From a virus, in the IMG/VR virus record IMGVR_UViG_3300046820_000852, positions 1-38,371 of that record: 38,371 bases of DNA; one strand, given 5' to 3'. Below, in pieces: positions 21,685 to 30,800 of this stretch. Below the pieces are notes generated by a model. The model had not been told where the DNA came from and ran no database searches. It worked only from the letters and a program-made list of their open reading frames with translations. The position numbers were made by a program, and so were the translations under genes. Position 1 is the stretch's first letter; each line of letters begins with the position of its first letter.

Positions 21685-22833
21685 ATGTCGGAACAAAATA
21701 TAGAAAAGAACCAGCCAGGTACTTCAGGTAACCTTGGCGGAACAGCACCAGGACTCTACCAGGGTCAAGGCGCATTTGCTTCAGGTTCAGAAGCAGGAGT
21801 TAACGTACCAGGTAACTACACTGATGGTGGTGTATTGGGTAATATCCCAACTTCACTTAACGGAGTTACAACAGGTCCAAACGCAGTAAACCCTTCAGGT
21901 GAGGCTGGATCAGGTATCCTACGCCCAGAGCAGGCACGTCGTTTTATTGACTACGTGTGGGATGCAACCATTCTCGCCCAAGATGGCCGTCGTGTTACTA
22001 TGAGAGCCAATACAATGGAACTCGAAAAGGTAAACGTCGGAGAGCGTGTAATCCGTGCAGCAGCGCAAGCAGTTGGCGACTACACAAACGCAGGAGCAAC
22101 ATTCTCAAAGGTTGAATTGACTACAAAGAAGATTCGTCTTGACTGGGAAGTTTCTGCAGAAGCACTAGAAGATAACATCGAAGGTGCAGCACTCGAAGAT
22201 CACATCGTTCGTCTTATGACAAACGCTTTCGGTAACGATATCGAAGATCTTGCAATTAATGGTACAGGAGATTCAGATGATGGATCATTCCTCGGAATCA
22301 TGAATGGTTTCGTAAACCATGTAAAGAATGATGGAGATGCACACGAAGCAGTAGTTACAGTATCTAACGATAACTGGACAACTGATGCAATGCAGAAGAT
22401 CATCCTTGCAATGCCACGTAAGTATCGTGCTATCAAGTCTAACTTGAAGTTCTATGCTGGTACAGACGCATTCCAGGGTATCATTAAGAACAATGGTACT
22501 TTGGCTGATGCAATTGCAGAAGCATTTGCTGGTACTCCAGCAGGTACACCTGCAAACCGTCAGGCATACCTTGATGGCGCAGCACAGACATTCGGTGGAG
22601 CACGTACAACTCGTGTCCTCGGTGTCGATGTACAGGAAGTTCCATACTACCCTGCAGGATATGTCGATTTGACATTCCCACAGAACCGTGTATGGGGATT
22701 CCAGCGTGACATCACCGTAAACCGTGAATACAAGCCAAAGAAGGACACTGTAGAATATACAGTCTTCGTTCGCTTCGGTATTCAGTGGGAAGAGCAGGAT
22801 GCAATTGCATTCGCTGACGCTGCAGCAGAGTAA
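21685..22833 (+). CDS. Major capsid protein (HK97 fold)
   Basis: A 382-residue protein with a near-perfect ribosome site (AGGAGGTGAC) before ATG 21685, directly after the scaffold. The Gly-rich N terminus (about 70 residues) probably forms the arm. Then RPEQARRFIDYVWDATIL, an E-loop region ending VGERVIRAAAQAV, the spine-helix segment SAEALEDNIEGAALEDHIVRLMTNAFGNDIEDLAINGTG (key SAEALEDN and IEDLAINGTG), and the A-domain/P-domain strands near RVLGVDVQEVPYYP and VNREYKPKKDTVEYTVFVRFG. This is the standard HK97-type capsid order. Codon use is GC-richer than in most neighbours, as expected for the most abundant product. A strong terminator follows. Confidence 0.95.
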   Translation: MSEQNIEKNQPGTSGNLGGTAPGLYQGQGAFASGSEAGVNVPGNYTDGGVLGNIPTSLNGVTTGPNAVNPSGEAGSGILRPEQARRFIDYVWDATILAQDGRRVTMRANTMELEKVNVGERVIRAAAQAVGDYTNAGATFSKVELTTKKIRLDWEVSAEALEDNIEGAALEDHIVRLMTNAFGNDIEDLAINGTGDSDDGSFLGIMNGFVNHVKNDGDAHEAVVTVSNDNWTTDAMQKIILAMPRKYRAIKSNLKFYAGTDAFQGIIKNNGTLADAIAEAFAGTPAGTPANRQAYLDGAAQTFGGARTTRVLGVDVQEVPYYPAGYVDLTFPQNRVWGFQRDITVNREYKPKKDTVEYTVFVRFGIQWEEQDAIAFADAAAE

Positions 22834-22854
22834 TCTGTAAACAGTACCTTTAAT

Positions 22855-22884
22855 GGGGGGCGGGAGTTCACTCTCCTGTCCCCC
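22855..22884 (+). terminator. Strong terminator after the capsid gene
   Basis: GGGGGGCGGGAG pairs with CTCCTGTCCCCC over 12 positions (two G-T pairs), with the six-base loop TTCACT, followed by TTAATACTTT. It is very GC-rich in otherwise AT-rich DNA. Confidence 0.9.
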
Positions 22885-22896
22885 TTAATACTTTAG

Positions 22897-22905
22897 TGAT
22901 ATAAT
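22897..22905 (+). promoter_or_regulatory. Extended -10 promoter after the capsid terminator (TGATATAAT)
   Basis: TGATATAAT lies 13 bases after the terminator stem. The leader of about 14 bases consists mainly of AAGGAGG and spacer before ATG 22926. Confidence 0.7.
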
Positions 22906-22925
22906 ACAAACAAGGAGGATACAAA

Positions 22926-23408
22926 ATGGAAAATAATAACAAAGTTTCAGAGCAGGCAGAAGAAAAGCAAGAGACTTCAGTAGGATACTGGTCAACACCA
23001 GAACAAGTTGCTGAAGCAGCAGCAGAAGTTTCTGCAGAGACACCAGTTGTCGAAGCACCTAAAGCAGAAGAAGTTCCTGCAGAGCCTGTAGTTGAAGAAA
23101 CACCAGTTGAGGCACCAGCCCCAGCAGAAGAATCAAAGCCAGAGGTACAGCACCTAGGCTCAGTTAAAAATGGAGTCATGGGTACTACATCAGTACCAAA
23201 GCCAGAGCCACGCTCATTTGAAAAGGCAAAGCCAGAAGATTCTGAAGAAAAGGTGGCAATCCATTCAAGCAAGAACGTTGCATGGCAGGGTGTCGGCAAA
23301 GTTTCTAGAGGATACAACATTGTTACAAAAGAAATTGCAGATCAATGGCTAACACGATCACATGTTCGTTTGGCAACACCAGAAGAAGTAAAGAAGGCTT
23401 TCGGGTAA
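22926..23408 (+). CDS. Head-module protein with acidic Pro/Ala-rich N terminus
   Basis: A 160-residue protein with an AAGGAGG ribosome site. Residues 1-75 are low complexity (Glu, Ala, Pro, Val; e.g. PVVEAPKAEEVPAEPVVEE) and probably extended. Residues about 105-160 form a compact domain (KVAIHSSKNVAWQGVGKVSRGYNIVTKEIADQWLTR, key segment HSSKNVAWQGVGK) ending with a helix, PEEVKKAFG. Such a position and build (disordered acidic arm plus small C-terminal domain directly after the capsid gene) fit a capsid-associated or minor head protein, but I do not recognise the family. Six bases separate it from the connector gene downstream. Confidence 0.72.
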   Translation: MENNNKVSEQAEEKQETSVGYWSTPEQVAEAAAEVSAETPVVEAPKAEEVPAEPVVEETPVEAPAPAEESKPEVQHLGSVKNGVMGTTSVPKPEPRSFEKAKPEDSEEKVAIHSSKNVAWQGVGKVSRGYNIVTKEIADQWLTRSHVRLATPEEVKKAFG

Positions 23409-23414
23409 TAGCCA

Positions 23415-24323
23415 ATGGAAGTAATGAGAGTTCCACCTTATCCTATCACAACTACCTGGAATTTACCTATACCAAACTATACGTATATTCAGTATGTTGA
23501 GGATCTGGTGGACCACTCAGTAATAGAAACAGAAGTTACTTCTGATGAAAATGGAGTGGTTGTATATGAATTGCCACTAGATAAAGTTCAATATGATAGA
23601 AAGTTTTATATTAAATTTTATGACTCAGAACATATACATACTTTGCATGAAGAAAATCTTGATATCATAAGGCCATACGTTAATGCCACAAAACTTGCTA
23701 CAACAGCATCAGAGATTACAGAATACAGAATGCTTGAGTTAGTTGCAAGATCAATCATTGATACAATCATTCCAAATGGTTTCTACAACCATAAACAAAT
23801 TATTCAGTCGACTGGACAGGGAACAGACTACTTCCCATTGTGGTATGACACCAATAAAATTTTGCAGGTTTATGAAAACAACAAGTTAGTTTATGATGTT
23901 AACACACCAGAACTAAACGAATATCAGTTTATTATAACACTAGATAATTCTGCAGTACAAAAAGTAATTGCTGATCCATACAATAGAGCAGAGCAAGCAC
24001 CCCCAAATATTCCTTCGGCAAGAGGAGATCTTGGGTACTATGGTTTTCAGTCAGTTGGCTTCCCAGCAGGGTATGACTACACATTTATTGTTGATACTGG
24101 ATATAAGACAATTCCTACAGATGTAGAGTATGCTACACAGGTATTAATAGAAGATATAAAGTGTGGCAAGTTAGATTATTATAAGAGATATGTTACATCC
24201 TATAACACAGATCAGTTTAGAATTCAGTTTGATAAGTCATTATTTGGGGGTACTGGCAATCTCTTGGTAGATAAAATTTTAGATAAGTATGCTAATAACA
24301 TACTTAGGCCAGGATTAATTTAA
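23415..24323 (+). CDS. Head-tail connector (adaptor) protein
   Basis: A 302-residue protein in the usual adaptor position after the capsid gene. The first 90 residues are a beta-rich domain (PYPITTTWNLPIPNYTY, then VVVYELPLDKVQYDRKFYIKFYDSE). Around residue 90 comes LDIIRPYVNATKLATTASEITEYRMLELVARSIID (key segment YVNATKLATTASEI), the helical opening typical of gp6/gp15-like head-tail adaptors, and near the end a second helical segment (YATQVLIEDIKCGKLDYYKRYV). It probably docks under the portal. Only a weak ribosome site precedes ATG 23415. The stop abuts the next ATG (TAATG). Confidence 0.75.
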   Translation: MEVMRVPPYPITTTWNLPIPNYTYIQYVEDLVDHSVIETEVTSDENGVVVYELPLDKVQYDRKFYIKFYDSEHIHTLHEENLDIIRPYVNATKLATTASEITEYRMLELVARSIIDTIIPNGFYNHKQIIQSTGQGTDYFPLWYDTNKILQVYENNKLVYDVNTPELNEYQFIITLDNSAVQKVIADPYNRAEQAPPNIPSARGDLGYYGFQSVGFPAGYDYTFIVDTGYKTIPTDVEYATQVLIEDIKCGKLDYYKRYVTSYNTDQFRIQFDKSLFGGTGNLLVDKILDKYANNILRPGLI

Positions 24324-24769
24324 TGATATGCGAAAGTCCAGACTTTATGTACCCTCTGCAAGCATCGGTATATCATCCAATAGTTGAGCAGGGTGATTTT
24401 GGTGCAATTAAAAAGCAGTGGATTTTAGATAGAGTTTTTGCCTGTACATTTTCTTCAGGCGGGTCTGCTTTTAAAGAAGAGGTTAAGCCAAATATAAATA
24501 TAACACAAAATGCTGTGCTTGTTGGCAGAACAAAGTCGGACATTAGAATCTCTTCTCGTGATGACAAAAATTCTTTGACAAATATATTAATAACAGATAT
24601 TAGAGATCAGGATGGAAACCTTGTGTATATGGAAACATCTGGTCCAAGGTCTGGCAAAGGCACACTATTTGAAATAGCCACCTACGAGCCTTTTGTGGGC
24701 CCTTTTGGAACAGTTGAGTCATATAAGGTGGTAATTAGAAGGTCAGAGAATCAAACGGGTGATGTATGA
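24323..24769 (+). CDS. Head closure / stopper-like connector protein
   Basis: A 148-residue protein overlapping the adaptor stop by one base. It is beta-rich with an RTKSDIRISSRDD segment, NILITDIRDQDG and a C-terminal strand ESYKVVIRRSEN, in line with small head closure proteins that follow the adaptor in siphophages. No motif is diagnostic, so the name rests on gene order and size. The TGA overlaps the next ATG by four bases (ATGA). Confidence 0.65.
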   Translation: MICESPDFMYPLQASVYHPIVEQGDFGAIKKQWILDRVFACTFSSGGSAFKEEVKPNINITQNAVLVGRTKSDIRISSRDDKNSLTNILITDIRDQDGNLVYMETSGPRSGKGTLFEIATYEPFVGPFGTVESYKVVIRRSENQTGDV

Positions 24770-25440
24770 AAGTAATATTTAATTCTAGCCAGTTTAAAAA
24801 AGACATGAATAATATAGTTAACTATTCTGTAGGATTCCTAGATGGCGTTCAAAAAGGAAAGTCAGTATTTTTAAAAACAATGGGAATGGAAACGGTAGAG
24901 TTGATGAAAGAGTTTATTGACTCAAATGCAAGAGTTAATCCAAACATGCTTCATCACATATACGAATGGAGCCAGACAGGAAGCCCAAGCGCAAGACTGT
25001 ACGATATTTCTTACACAACTAGCAACCTAGGGCTGTCCTTTAGGTCATCCTTTAGTCAATCAATATCAGTTAAGAATGGATCAAGAACTCCGTTTTATGA
25101 TAAAGCAAGAATTATGGAAGAAGGTATTCCAGTTACCATCAGACCAAAGGCTGCACAGGTTTTGGCATTTGAAGAAAATGGAGAAATGGTGTTTACTAGA
25201 AATGAAGTAAGAATAGATAATCCTGGAGGAACAGAGGTGCAAGGCGGTTTTGAAAAAGTATTTGATATGTTTTTTAATAGATATTTCTCTCAAGCATTTT
25301 TAAGAGTAAGCGGGGTTGCCCAGTATCTTGAAAATCCAAGAGCATATAAAAAGAACATTCAGGCAGGTAAAAGAGTTGGCAGGTCTAAGGGCGTCTCTAC
25401 AGGATACCGCTGGATTGCTAATGCAGGAGTTGGTGCATAG
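24766..25440 (+). CDS. Neck / tail completion protein (HK97 gp10-like position)
   Basis: A 224-residue protein coupled to both neighbours. The N-terminal half is helical (FKKDMNNIVNYSVGFLDGVQKGKSVF and ETVELMKEFID; key NYSVGFLDGVQKG), followed by HHIYEWSQTGSPSARLYDISY, a segment I associate with neck or tail-completion proteins of large aquatic phages, and IPVTIRPKAAQVLAFEENGEMVF. The C terminus is basic (KKNIQAGKRVGRSKG). It likely joins the tail to the filled head. Exact homology to gp10/Ne1-type proteins is inferred from gene order. Confidence 0.68.
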   Translation: MKVIFNSSQFKKDMNNIVNYSVGFLDGVQKGKSVFLKTMGMETVELMKEFIDSNARVNPNMLHHIYEWSQTGSPSARLYDISYTTSNLGLSFRSSFSQSISVKNGSRTPFYDKARIMEEGIPVTIRPKAAQVLAFEENGEMVFTRNEVRIDNPGGTEVQGGFEKVFDMFFNRYFSQAFLRVSGVAQYLENPRAYKKNIQAGKRVGRSKGVSTGYRWIANAGVGA

Positions 25441-26018
25441 TGTCAGTTGTCATTGATCATCCTCCATCATTTATTAATGCGTTCTTGCAGCAAAAACTTG
25501 GACCAGATTTTGGGGCTGTACCAATGTTCCCAACTGTTCCTACAGATATGGCAGGTTTGGCTCAAGGATTTTCTATTGATGATCTAACAGAAGGAACAAG
25601 ATTTACTTTTAATGGAAATGCTGCCATTTATGACAGAATGTTTAAGATGAGAAGAATGCCTTTCCCACATATAAAATGTGAACAACTTCTTTATTATTTT
25701 AACGCTTTAGAAGAAAATGCTGTTCCAGACCTTATTCGGATTACTCAAAAGGTTCAAGACTTGCTGGATCGTGGAGATGAGTCAGCAGAGGACCTAAACC
25801 AATGGATTAAATCAACACTAACAGTAGAAGAAGAGCCAGAGACAAATAGACCAACTGCTGCTATCCCTGGGCATGGTACATTCTATGTTCCGTATTTCCA
25901 TAGTTTTAAGATATATCAATTGGAAGAAACCAGAGATATTGTCGATTTTGGCACAGCCCGTACTTATGCGGGGAATAAGATAATAATAGACTACGACTGG
26001 CACCCAGTAAATCCATAA
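25440..26018 (+). CDS. Tail terminator-like connector protein
   Basis: A 192-residue protein starting with GTG 25440 that overlaps the previous TAG by one base. The segment RMFKMRRMPFPHIKCEQLLYYFNAL, followed by a helix-rich middle (RITQKVQDLLDRGDESAED) and a C-terminal beta part (HGTFYVPYFHSFKIYQLEETRDIV), resembles connector proteins just upstream of the tail-tube gene. By position it would cap the tail tube. No ATG alternative exists near the start. A weak promoter box lies 9 bases after its stop, so this gene ends the head transcript. Confidence 0.65.
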   Translation: MSVVIDHPPSFINAFLQQKLGPDFGAVPMFPTVPTDMAGLAQGFSIDDLTEGTRFTFNGNAAIYDRMFKMRRMPFPHIKCEQLLYYFNALEENAVPDLIRITQKVQDLLDRGDESAEDLNQWIKSTLTVEEEPETNRPTAAIPGHGTFYVPYFHSFKIYQLEETRDIVDFGTARTYAGNKIIIDYDWHPVNP

Positions 26019-26027
26019 TAAAAAGCC

Positions 26028-26035
26028 TGTATAAT
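26028..26035 (+). promoter_or_regulatory. Possible promoter for the tail-tube gene (TGTATAAT)
   Basis: TATAAT at 26030-26035 is preceded directly by TG without the usual single-base gap, so it is a less perfect extended -10. The leader to ATG 26085 is about 43 bases and has an AGAGGTGA ribosome site. Confidence 0.5.
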
Positions 26036-26084
26036 TAAGGTGAGGAAACAACCCCCTTTTAATAAAATGAAAGAGGTGAAATAT

Positions 26085-26741
26085 ATGGCATACAGCCGTG
26101 GTTCAAGTAGCAATATCATCGTAGGTGCAGCAGCACTTTTTACGCATGACGCAGGTCCAATCGGATACGATTCAGTGACTAACAAGATAACTGACCTTCA
26201 AGCATCGTCAGACCTTCCAGTCTTTACTGCATCAACAACTTCATACAAAGACACTTTGTCAGAGAATGAAGATTACACAAATATCGGCTATACATCAAAT
26301 GGTTTGGAACTCGCATTCCAGCCAGATTTTGGTGATGTAGCGGTAGATCAACTTCTCGACGTTGCTCGTCTTTTCAAGCAAGGTATGACAGTTAATCTAA
26401 ATACATCTTTTGCAGAAGCAACACTAGAAAACCTTCTAGTAGCGATTGCAGGAAGCGATACAGATCTTACTTCAGCATCAGGAGTTTCAACACTCAAGAT
26501 GTCTGCAGGTGACATTGGCGACGTTCCACTAGAGCGTGGTCTTGTAGCAGTAGGTCCAGGTTCTGGATCTTCTCTAGATCCAAAGGAAAGAATTTATGTT
26601 GCATACCGTGCACTCTCAATTGAGAATGTAACAGTATCAGCAAAGCGTGATGAAGCAACAATGTTTGAAGTTTCATTCCGTCTTCTTCCAAATGATAATG
26701 CGTCTTACGGTAAGATCGTAGACCGCTCACTATCAGCATAA
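26085..26741 (+). CDS. Major tail (tube) protein
   Basis: A 218-residue protein. ATG 26085 is chosen because AAAGAGGTGA lies seven bases upstream; in-frame starts further 5' (26040) would precede it. The start MAYSRGSSSNIIVGAAALF, repeated beta-hairpin patterns, NIGYTSNGLELAFQPDFGDVAVDQLLD, and the C-terminal ENVTVSAKRDEATMFEVSFRLLPND (key TMFEVSFRLLP) are typical of tail-tube proteins that assemble as stacked hexamers. There is no sheath gene nearby, so the tail is non-contractile. Codon use is C-rich at third positions, like the capsid gene. It is followed by a strong terminator. Confidence 0.88.
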   Translation: MAYSRGSSSNIIVGAAALFTHDAGPIGYDSVTNKITDLQASSDLPVFTASTTSYKDTLSENEDYTNIGYTSNGLELAFQPDFGDVAVDQLLDVARLFKQGMTVNLNTSFAEATLENLLVAIAGSDTDLTSASGVSTLKMSAGDIGDVPLERGLVAVGPGSGSSLDPKERIYVAYRALSIENVTVSAKRDEATMFEVSFRLLPNDNASYGKIVDRSLSA

Positions 26742-26760
26742 TACAACTTAATATATGAGA

Positions 26761-26784
26761 GGCTCAATCCTTCGGGGTTGGGCC
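26761..26784 (+). terminator. UUCG-tetraloop terminator after the tail-tube gene
   Basis: GGCTCAATCC pairs with GGGTTGGGCC over 10 positions (two G-T) around a TTCG tetraloop, followed by TTTCTGTTT. It is a very stable hairpin. Confidence 0.92.
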
Positions 26785-26792
26785 TTTCTGTT

Positions 26793-26801
26793 TGGTATAC
26801 T
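26793..26801 (+). promoter_or_regulatory. Extended -10 promoter, leaderless type (TGGTATACT)
   Basis: TGGTATACT starts nine bases after the terminator stem and is followed by six bases and ATG 26808. No ribosome site intervenes. Confidence 0.75.
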
Positions 26802-26807
26802 TATATA

Positions 26808-27485
26808 ATGGCAACAAAAGTGTATGATACCAAAAAAATATCATTAATAGATGATAGTATTATTACTGCTGCCCCATTAAAAATAAAATATCTTAGAGAG
26901 TTCTTAGAAACTTTTGAAACAATTAAAGATGCAAAAACAGATGATGAATCAATTGCTGTTCTTGCACAGTGTGCACTTGTAACAATGCAGCAATATTGTC
27001 CTTCTATAAAGACTATAGAAGAGTTAGAAGATAACTTAGACTTGCCCACAATATATGAAATAATTGATATAGCAGCGGGAATTAAAATTAATGAGAAATC
27101 TGAAGACACGGTAAAGAACCAGGCAGTAGAAAGTGGATCCACTTGGGATACATTAGATTTGGCAAAACTAGAGTCTGAGGTTTTTTTGCTTGGAATATGG
27201 AAAGATTATAATGAATTAGAGTCTTCTTTATCTATGCAAGAACTAACTGCAACCTTACAAATAAAAAGAGAATTAGATTATTCAGACAAAAAGTTCTCTG
27301 CTGCCATGCAGGGTGTTGATCTAGATAAAAATTCTGGTAGCGGAAACGAATGGGAAGATATGAAGGCTAGAGTTTTTAGCAAGGGTGCAACAACTAATGG
27401 AAATGATATTCTGGCTTTACAAGGCATGAATGCTGAAAGGGCTGGTTTTGGTATAGGCATGGGGCTTGATTATGAAACTTATTAA
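26808..27485 (+). CDS. Tail assembly chaperone, long form (GT-like)
   Basis: A 225-residue protein; ATG 26808 follows the leaderless promoter, and in-frame codons upstream (to 26778) fall inside the terminator and promoter. Residues about 10-96 are homologous to the whole of the next gene: SLIDD, PLKIKYLR, TMQQY, NLDLPTIYEI and AGIKI match TLIDG, PLKISLLR, AMQQY, NLDLPTVYKI and SGIKL. The remaining about 130 residues (LESEVFLLGIWKDYNELESS, RELDYSDKKFSAAMQGVDLD, GFGIGMGLDYE) form the T-like extension that binds the tape measure and tube proteins in other phages. In lambda-type phages this long form arises by frameshift; here it is a separate continuous gene. Confidence 0.85.
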   Translation: MATKVYDTKKISLIDDSIITAAPLKIKYLREFLETFETIKDAKTDDESIAVLAQCALVTMQQYCPSIKTIEELEDNLDLPTIYEIIDIAAGIKINEKSEDTVKNQAVESGSTWDTLDLAKLESEVFLLGIWKDYNELESSLSMQELTATLQIKRELDYSDKKFSAAMQGVDLDKNSGSGNEWEDMKARVFSKGATTNGNDILALQGMNAERAGFGIGMGLDYETY

Positions 27486-27508
27486 TAGTAAAAAATAGGC
27501 CCCTCCTG

Positions 27509-27517
27509 TGGTATAAT
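27509..27517 (+). promoter_or_regulatory. Extended -10 promoter for the short chaperone (TGGTATAAT)
   Basis: A perfect TGGTATAAT, stronger than the TATACT box of the long form. The leader has a perfect AAGGAGG before ATG 27544. Confidence 0.75.
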
Positions 27518-27543
27518 TGACTAAACCTTATAAGGAGGAATAA

Positions 27544-27867
27544 ATGGCAACCGCCACTGAAGAAAAGACAGTAACACTAATTGACGGCACAAAGGTCAAG
27601 GTCCGACCACTAAAGATCTCACTACTTCGTCCATTTATGAAGAAGTTTGAAGATATTGCAAAGGTAGCAGAAGATAATGAAAAATCTATGGACCTGCTTA
27701 TGGACTGTGTACAAATCGCAATGCAACAATACAAGCCAGAATTGGCAGAAGACAAGGAAGCCCTAGAAGAAAACCTAGATCTTCCAACAGTATACAAGAT
27801 CGTCGAAGAAGCATCAGGAATTAAACTTTCTGACGCATCACTACTCGGCAATCTTGGAAATAACTAA
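27544..27867 (+). CDS. Tail assembly chaperone, short form (G-like)
   Basis: A 107-residue protein corresponding to the N-terminal domain of the preceding 225-residue chaperone, with PLKISLLR, AMQQY and NLDLPTVYKI as key shared blocks. It ends GNLGNN with TAA at 27865 and has no downstream overlapping T frame; the tape measure gene starts 18 bases later, so no frameshift product is possible by the usual layout. G-type chaperones coat the tape measure during tail assembly and are needed in excess over GT. The stronger promoter and ribosome site here would give that excess. AAGGAGG precedes the start. Confidence 0.85.
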   Translation: MATATEEKTVTLIDGTKVKVRPLKISLLRPFMKKFEDIAKVAEDNEKSMDLLMDCVQIAMQQYKPELAEDKEALEENLDLPTVYKIVEEASGIKLSDASLLGNLGNN

Positions 27868-27885
27868 ATAAAGAGGTGTTAATGG

Positions 27886-30800
27886 ATGGCTGATGTTGAA
27901 TCCAATATTCATGTAAATATTGATACGTCTGATGCTTTAGCAAGTCTAAAACTTCTGCAACGTCAAATATCAGCCTTCCATACACAAATGGCAAAGTCTG
28001 GTACCGCAGCCTCAGCGGTAGCAGCAAATCAAGCCCAAAACTTGATGAACAGCATAAATGCAACTGGACAATTCCATGCATCTATGCGAAAAGTAACAAC
28101 AAGTACAGAACACTTTACCGATGCCTTAGAGCGTAACAAGTTAACTTCTAGAGAGTACTTTCGGTATACTGGCGCAGCCACTAAAACATTTGGTAGATTT
28201 TTTAGATCCGAATTTGAAACATTAAACAAAGTTGCACGAGAGCGTGTAAAAGATATTCAGACCCAATATATTAAAATGGGTCGTGGTGCAAATGGTGCAC
28301 TTCAGGCAATTGCTGTAAGACCTTTAACTCTAGATATGAAAAATCTTGGCACACAGACTGCCATCGCTGCACAAAGACAGCAACTTCTTAATCAACTTTT
28401 AAGACAAGGTTCAACAAACCTTCTGAACTTTGGTAAGAATACTCAGTGGGCTGGTCGTCAGTTAATGGTTGGTTTCACAGTTCCACTAGCAATGCTTGGA
28501 ACAACTGCTGCTAAAACATTTATGAAACTTGAAGAGCAGGCAATACGTTTCAAGCGAGTATACGGAGAAATGTTTACAACGCAAGAAGAAACAGATGCAA
28601 TGGTCAAACAAATTCAGACACTTGCAAGAGAGTATACAAAGTACGGCGTTGCAGTAGAAGATACAATGAAGATGGCTGCTGATGCAGCAGCAATGGGTAA
28701 GATGGGCGCAGAACTAACTGCACAGGTTGCACAAGCAACTCGTCTTGCAGTCCTTGGTGGTGTTGAGCAGGCACAGGCACTAGAGACAACAATTTCTGTA
28801 ACAAATGCATTTGGTGTTGCAACAGAAGATCTTGCAAATAAGATAGACTTCCTTAACGCAGTTGAAAACCAAACTGTTGTATCTATTGAAGATTTGACTA
28901 CTGCTATTCCAAAGGCTGGGCCAGTTGTAAAGCAACTTGGAGGAGATGTAGAAGATTTAGCGTTCTTCCTTACAGCAATGAAAGAAGGCGGAATCAACGC
29001 ATCAGAAGGTGCTAACGCACTCAAGTCTGGCCTTGCATCGCTTATTAATCCATCAGAAAAAGCAAGCAAAATGCTTGCTGGCCTTGGTATTAATATTAAG
29101 GGAATTGTTGAAGGAAATAAGGGAGACATTAAGGCAACTGTTGTTGGTTTTGCACAGGCGCTAGACACACTTGATCCACTTAATCGTGCACGAGCAATTG
29201 AGCAACTATTCGGCAAGTTTCAGTTCTCAAGACTTTCTACATTATTCCAAAACGTAACAGCCCAGGGTACGCAGGCACAAAGAGTTTTAGGTCTTACAAA
29301 AGCAACCACAGAAGAACTTGCAATTTTGTCACAACGAGAATTAGATAAAATTCAGAATACAACAACCTACAAGTTTAAGAAGTCAATGGAAGATCTTAAG
29401 GTGGCAATTGCTCCAGTAGGAGAGCAGTTCCTTAAGGCACTTATGCCTATTGTTGAGTTTGTTGGCAAGGTTTTAGATAAGTTCAATAATCTTGGAGATG
29501 GAACTAAGAAATTTATTACTCTGCTTACTGTTGGAGTTGCAGGTGTTGGCCCAATTCTATTGATGACATTTGGTTTGATAGCAAATGCTGCTGCAAACAT
29601 AATCAAACTTTTTGTAAGTATAAAGTCTATGTACAACCGTACTGGAAACACAAGCAAGGTATTGGGAGAACAGACAAACTATTTAACTAAAGAACAGTTA
29701 GAGGCATCTGCAGTTGCAGCATCGTTGGATCAGGTTCACCAAAAACTTCAGCAAACTTTTACTTCTGAAGCAGGAGCAGTAAATAATTTAGCAAATGCGT
29801 ACAAGAGAGCAATTGCTGCACAACTAGGGTTCACTGGTCCAGTTGGAGGAAAGGGTGGAAAAGGCAAAGCCCCTGGCCTAAGAAAGTACTCTACAGGAAC
29901 TACATCGGTTCCAGGTGTTGGAAATACAGACTCTGTTCCAACAATGCTTACACCTGGCGAGGCGGTCATCCCAGCACAAGTTGCACAAGATCCAGCAAAT
30001 AGACCAATGATTGCACAATTAGTTGCAGGTAAAAATGTTCAAGGATTTAATGAGGGAACAACTGGAGTAGATACTGCCGTTAAAACAAATATCACTCACG
30101 TAGGCGGAAAGAGTGATCAAAAACTTATCTCAGACATAATAAGAGATAACCCATTTATGTCCGCTGATCAAAAGGGTAAACTTAGAGCAATAGAAGCAAT
30201 TTTAAAATCACAAGGTCTTCCAGCAACAACAGCAACACTACACAAACTTGCATTCACTTTCCCAGAGCATCTAAATAAGTCAATGACATCTGTTGCAGGA
30301 GTAGATCCTAAAACATTTATAGCAGAGTGGGAAAGACTTGGCCCAGGAAAGTGGAGCCCTTCTAGAATTCCTGCAGCACAAGCAGAAGCCATGGATCGTG
30401 CAATGATCGAAATGATCAAAAAAGATTTTGCAGATGGCAAAATAAAAGGTGTAAACGATAATTTAGTGCGTGACATCTTTACAAAGAGAATCCCTGCAGA
30501 ACGTCCAGATATTGCTTCAAGCACAGTATATAAAGATGCACAAAAGTTATATCAGACATCTACAAAGTTCTTGCTTGGTAAAGGTCTTGGAACAACACCA
30601 GAAGAAAGCAGAAAGATTCTTCAAGAAGCAGTTGATAAGGGACTTATAAAAGAATTTTCTATTGTTGAAAGAAAGAGCAAGAGTGGTGCTGTAAAAACTG
30701 GTTCATCAACTGTCACATTAAATGACGGTACTTTGGTAAACATGAACAGACTTGGATCTGGTCATCGTGTATCAATAAGCCAAGATGAAGCATCACAGCG

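Noticed and set aside
26040-26084. Upstream start for the tail-tube protein
   Set aside because: A good ribosome site (AGAGGTGA) sits inside this stretch directly before ATG 26085, and the extra residues are unlike tube N termini.
27840-27886. Programmed frameshift at the end of the short chaperone gene
   Set aside because: No slippery heptamer was seen and no overlapping frame exists before the tape measure start.
28614-29216. Minus-strand open frame of 200 codons inside the tape measure
   Set aside because: It lies opposite the conserved tape measure domain and lacks start signals.
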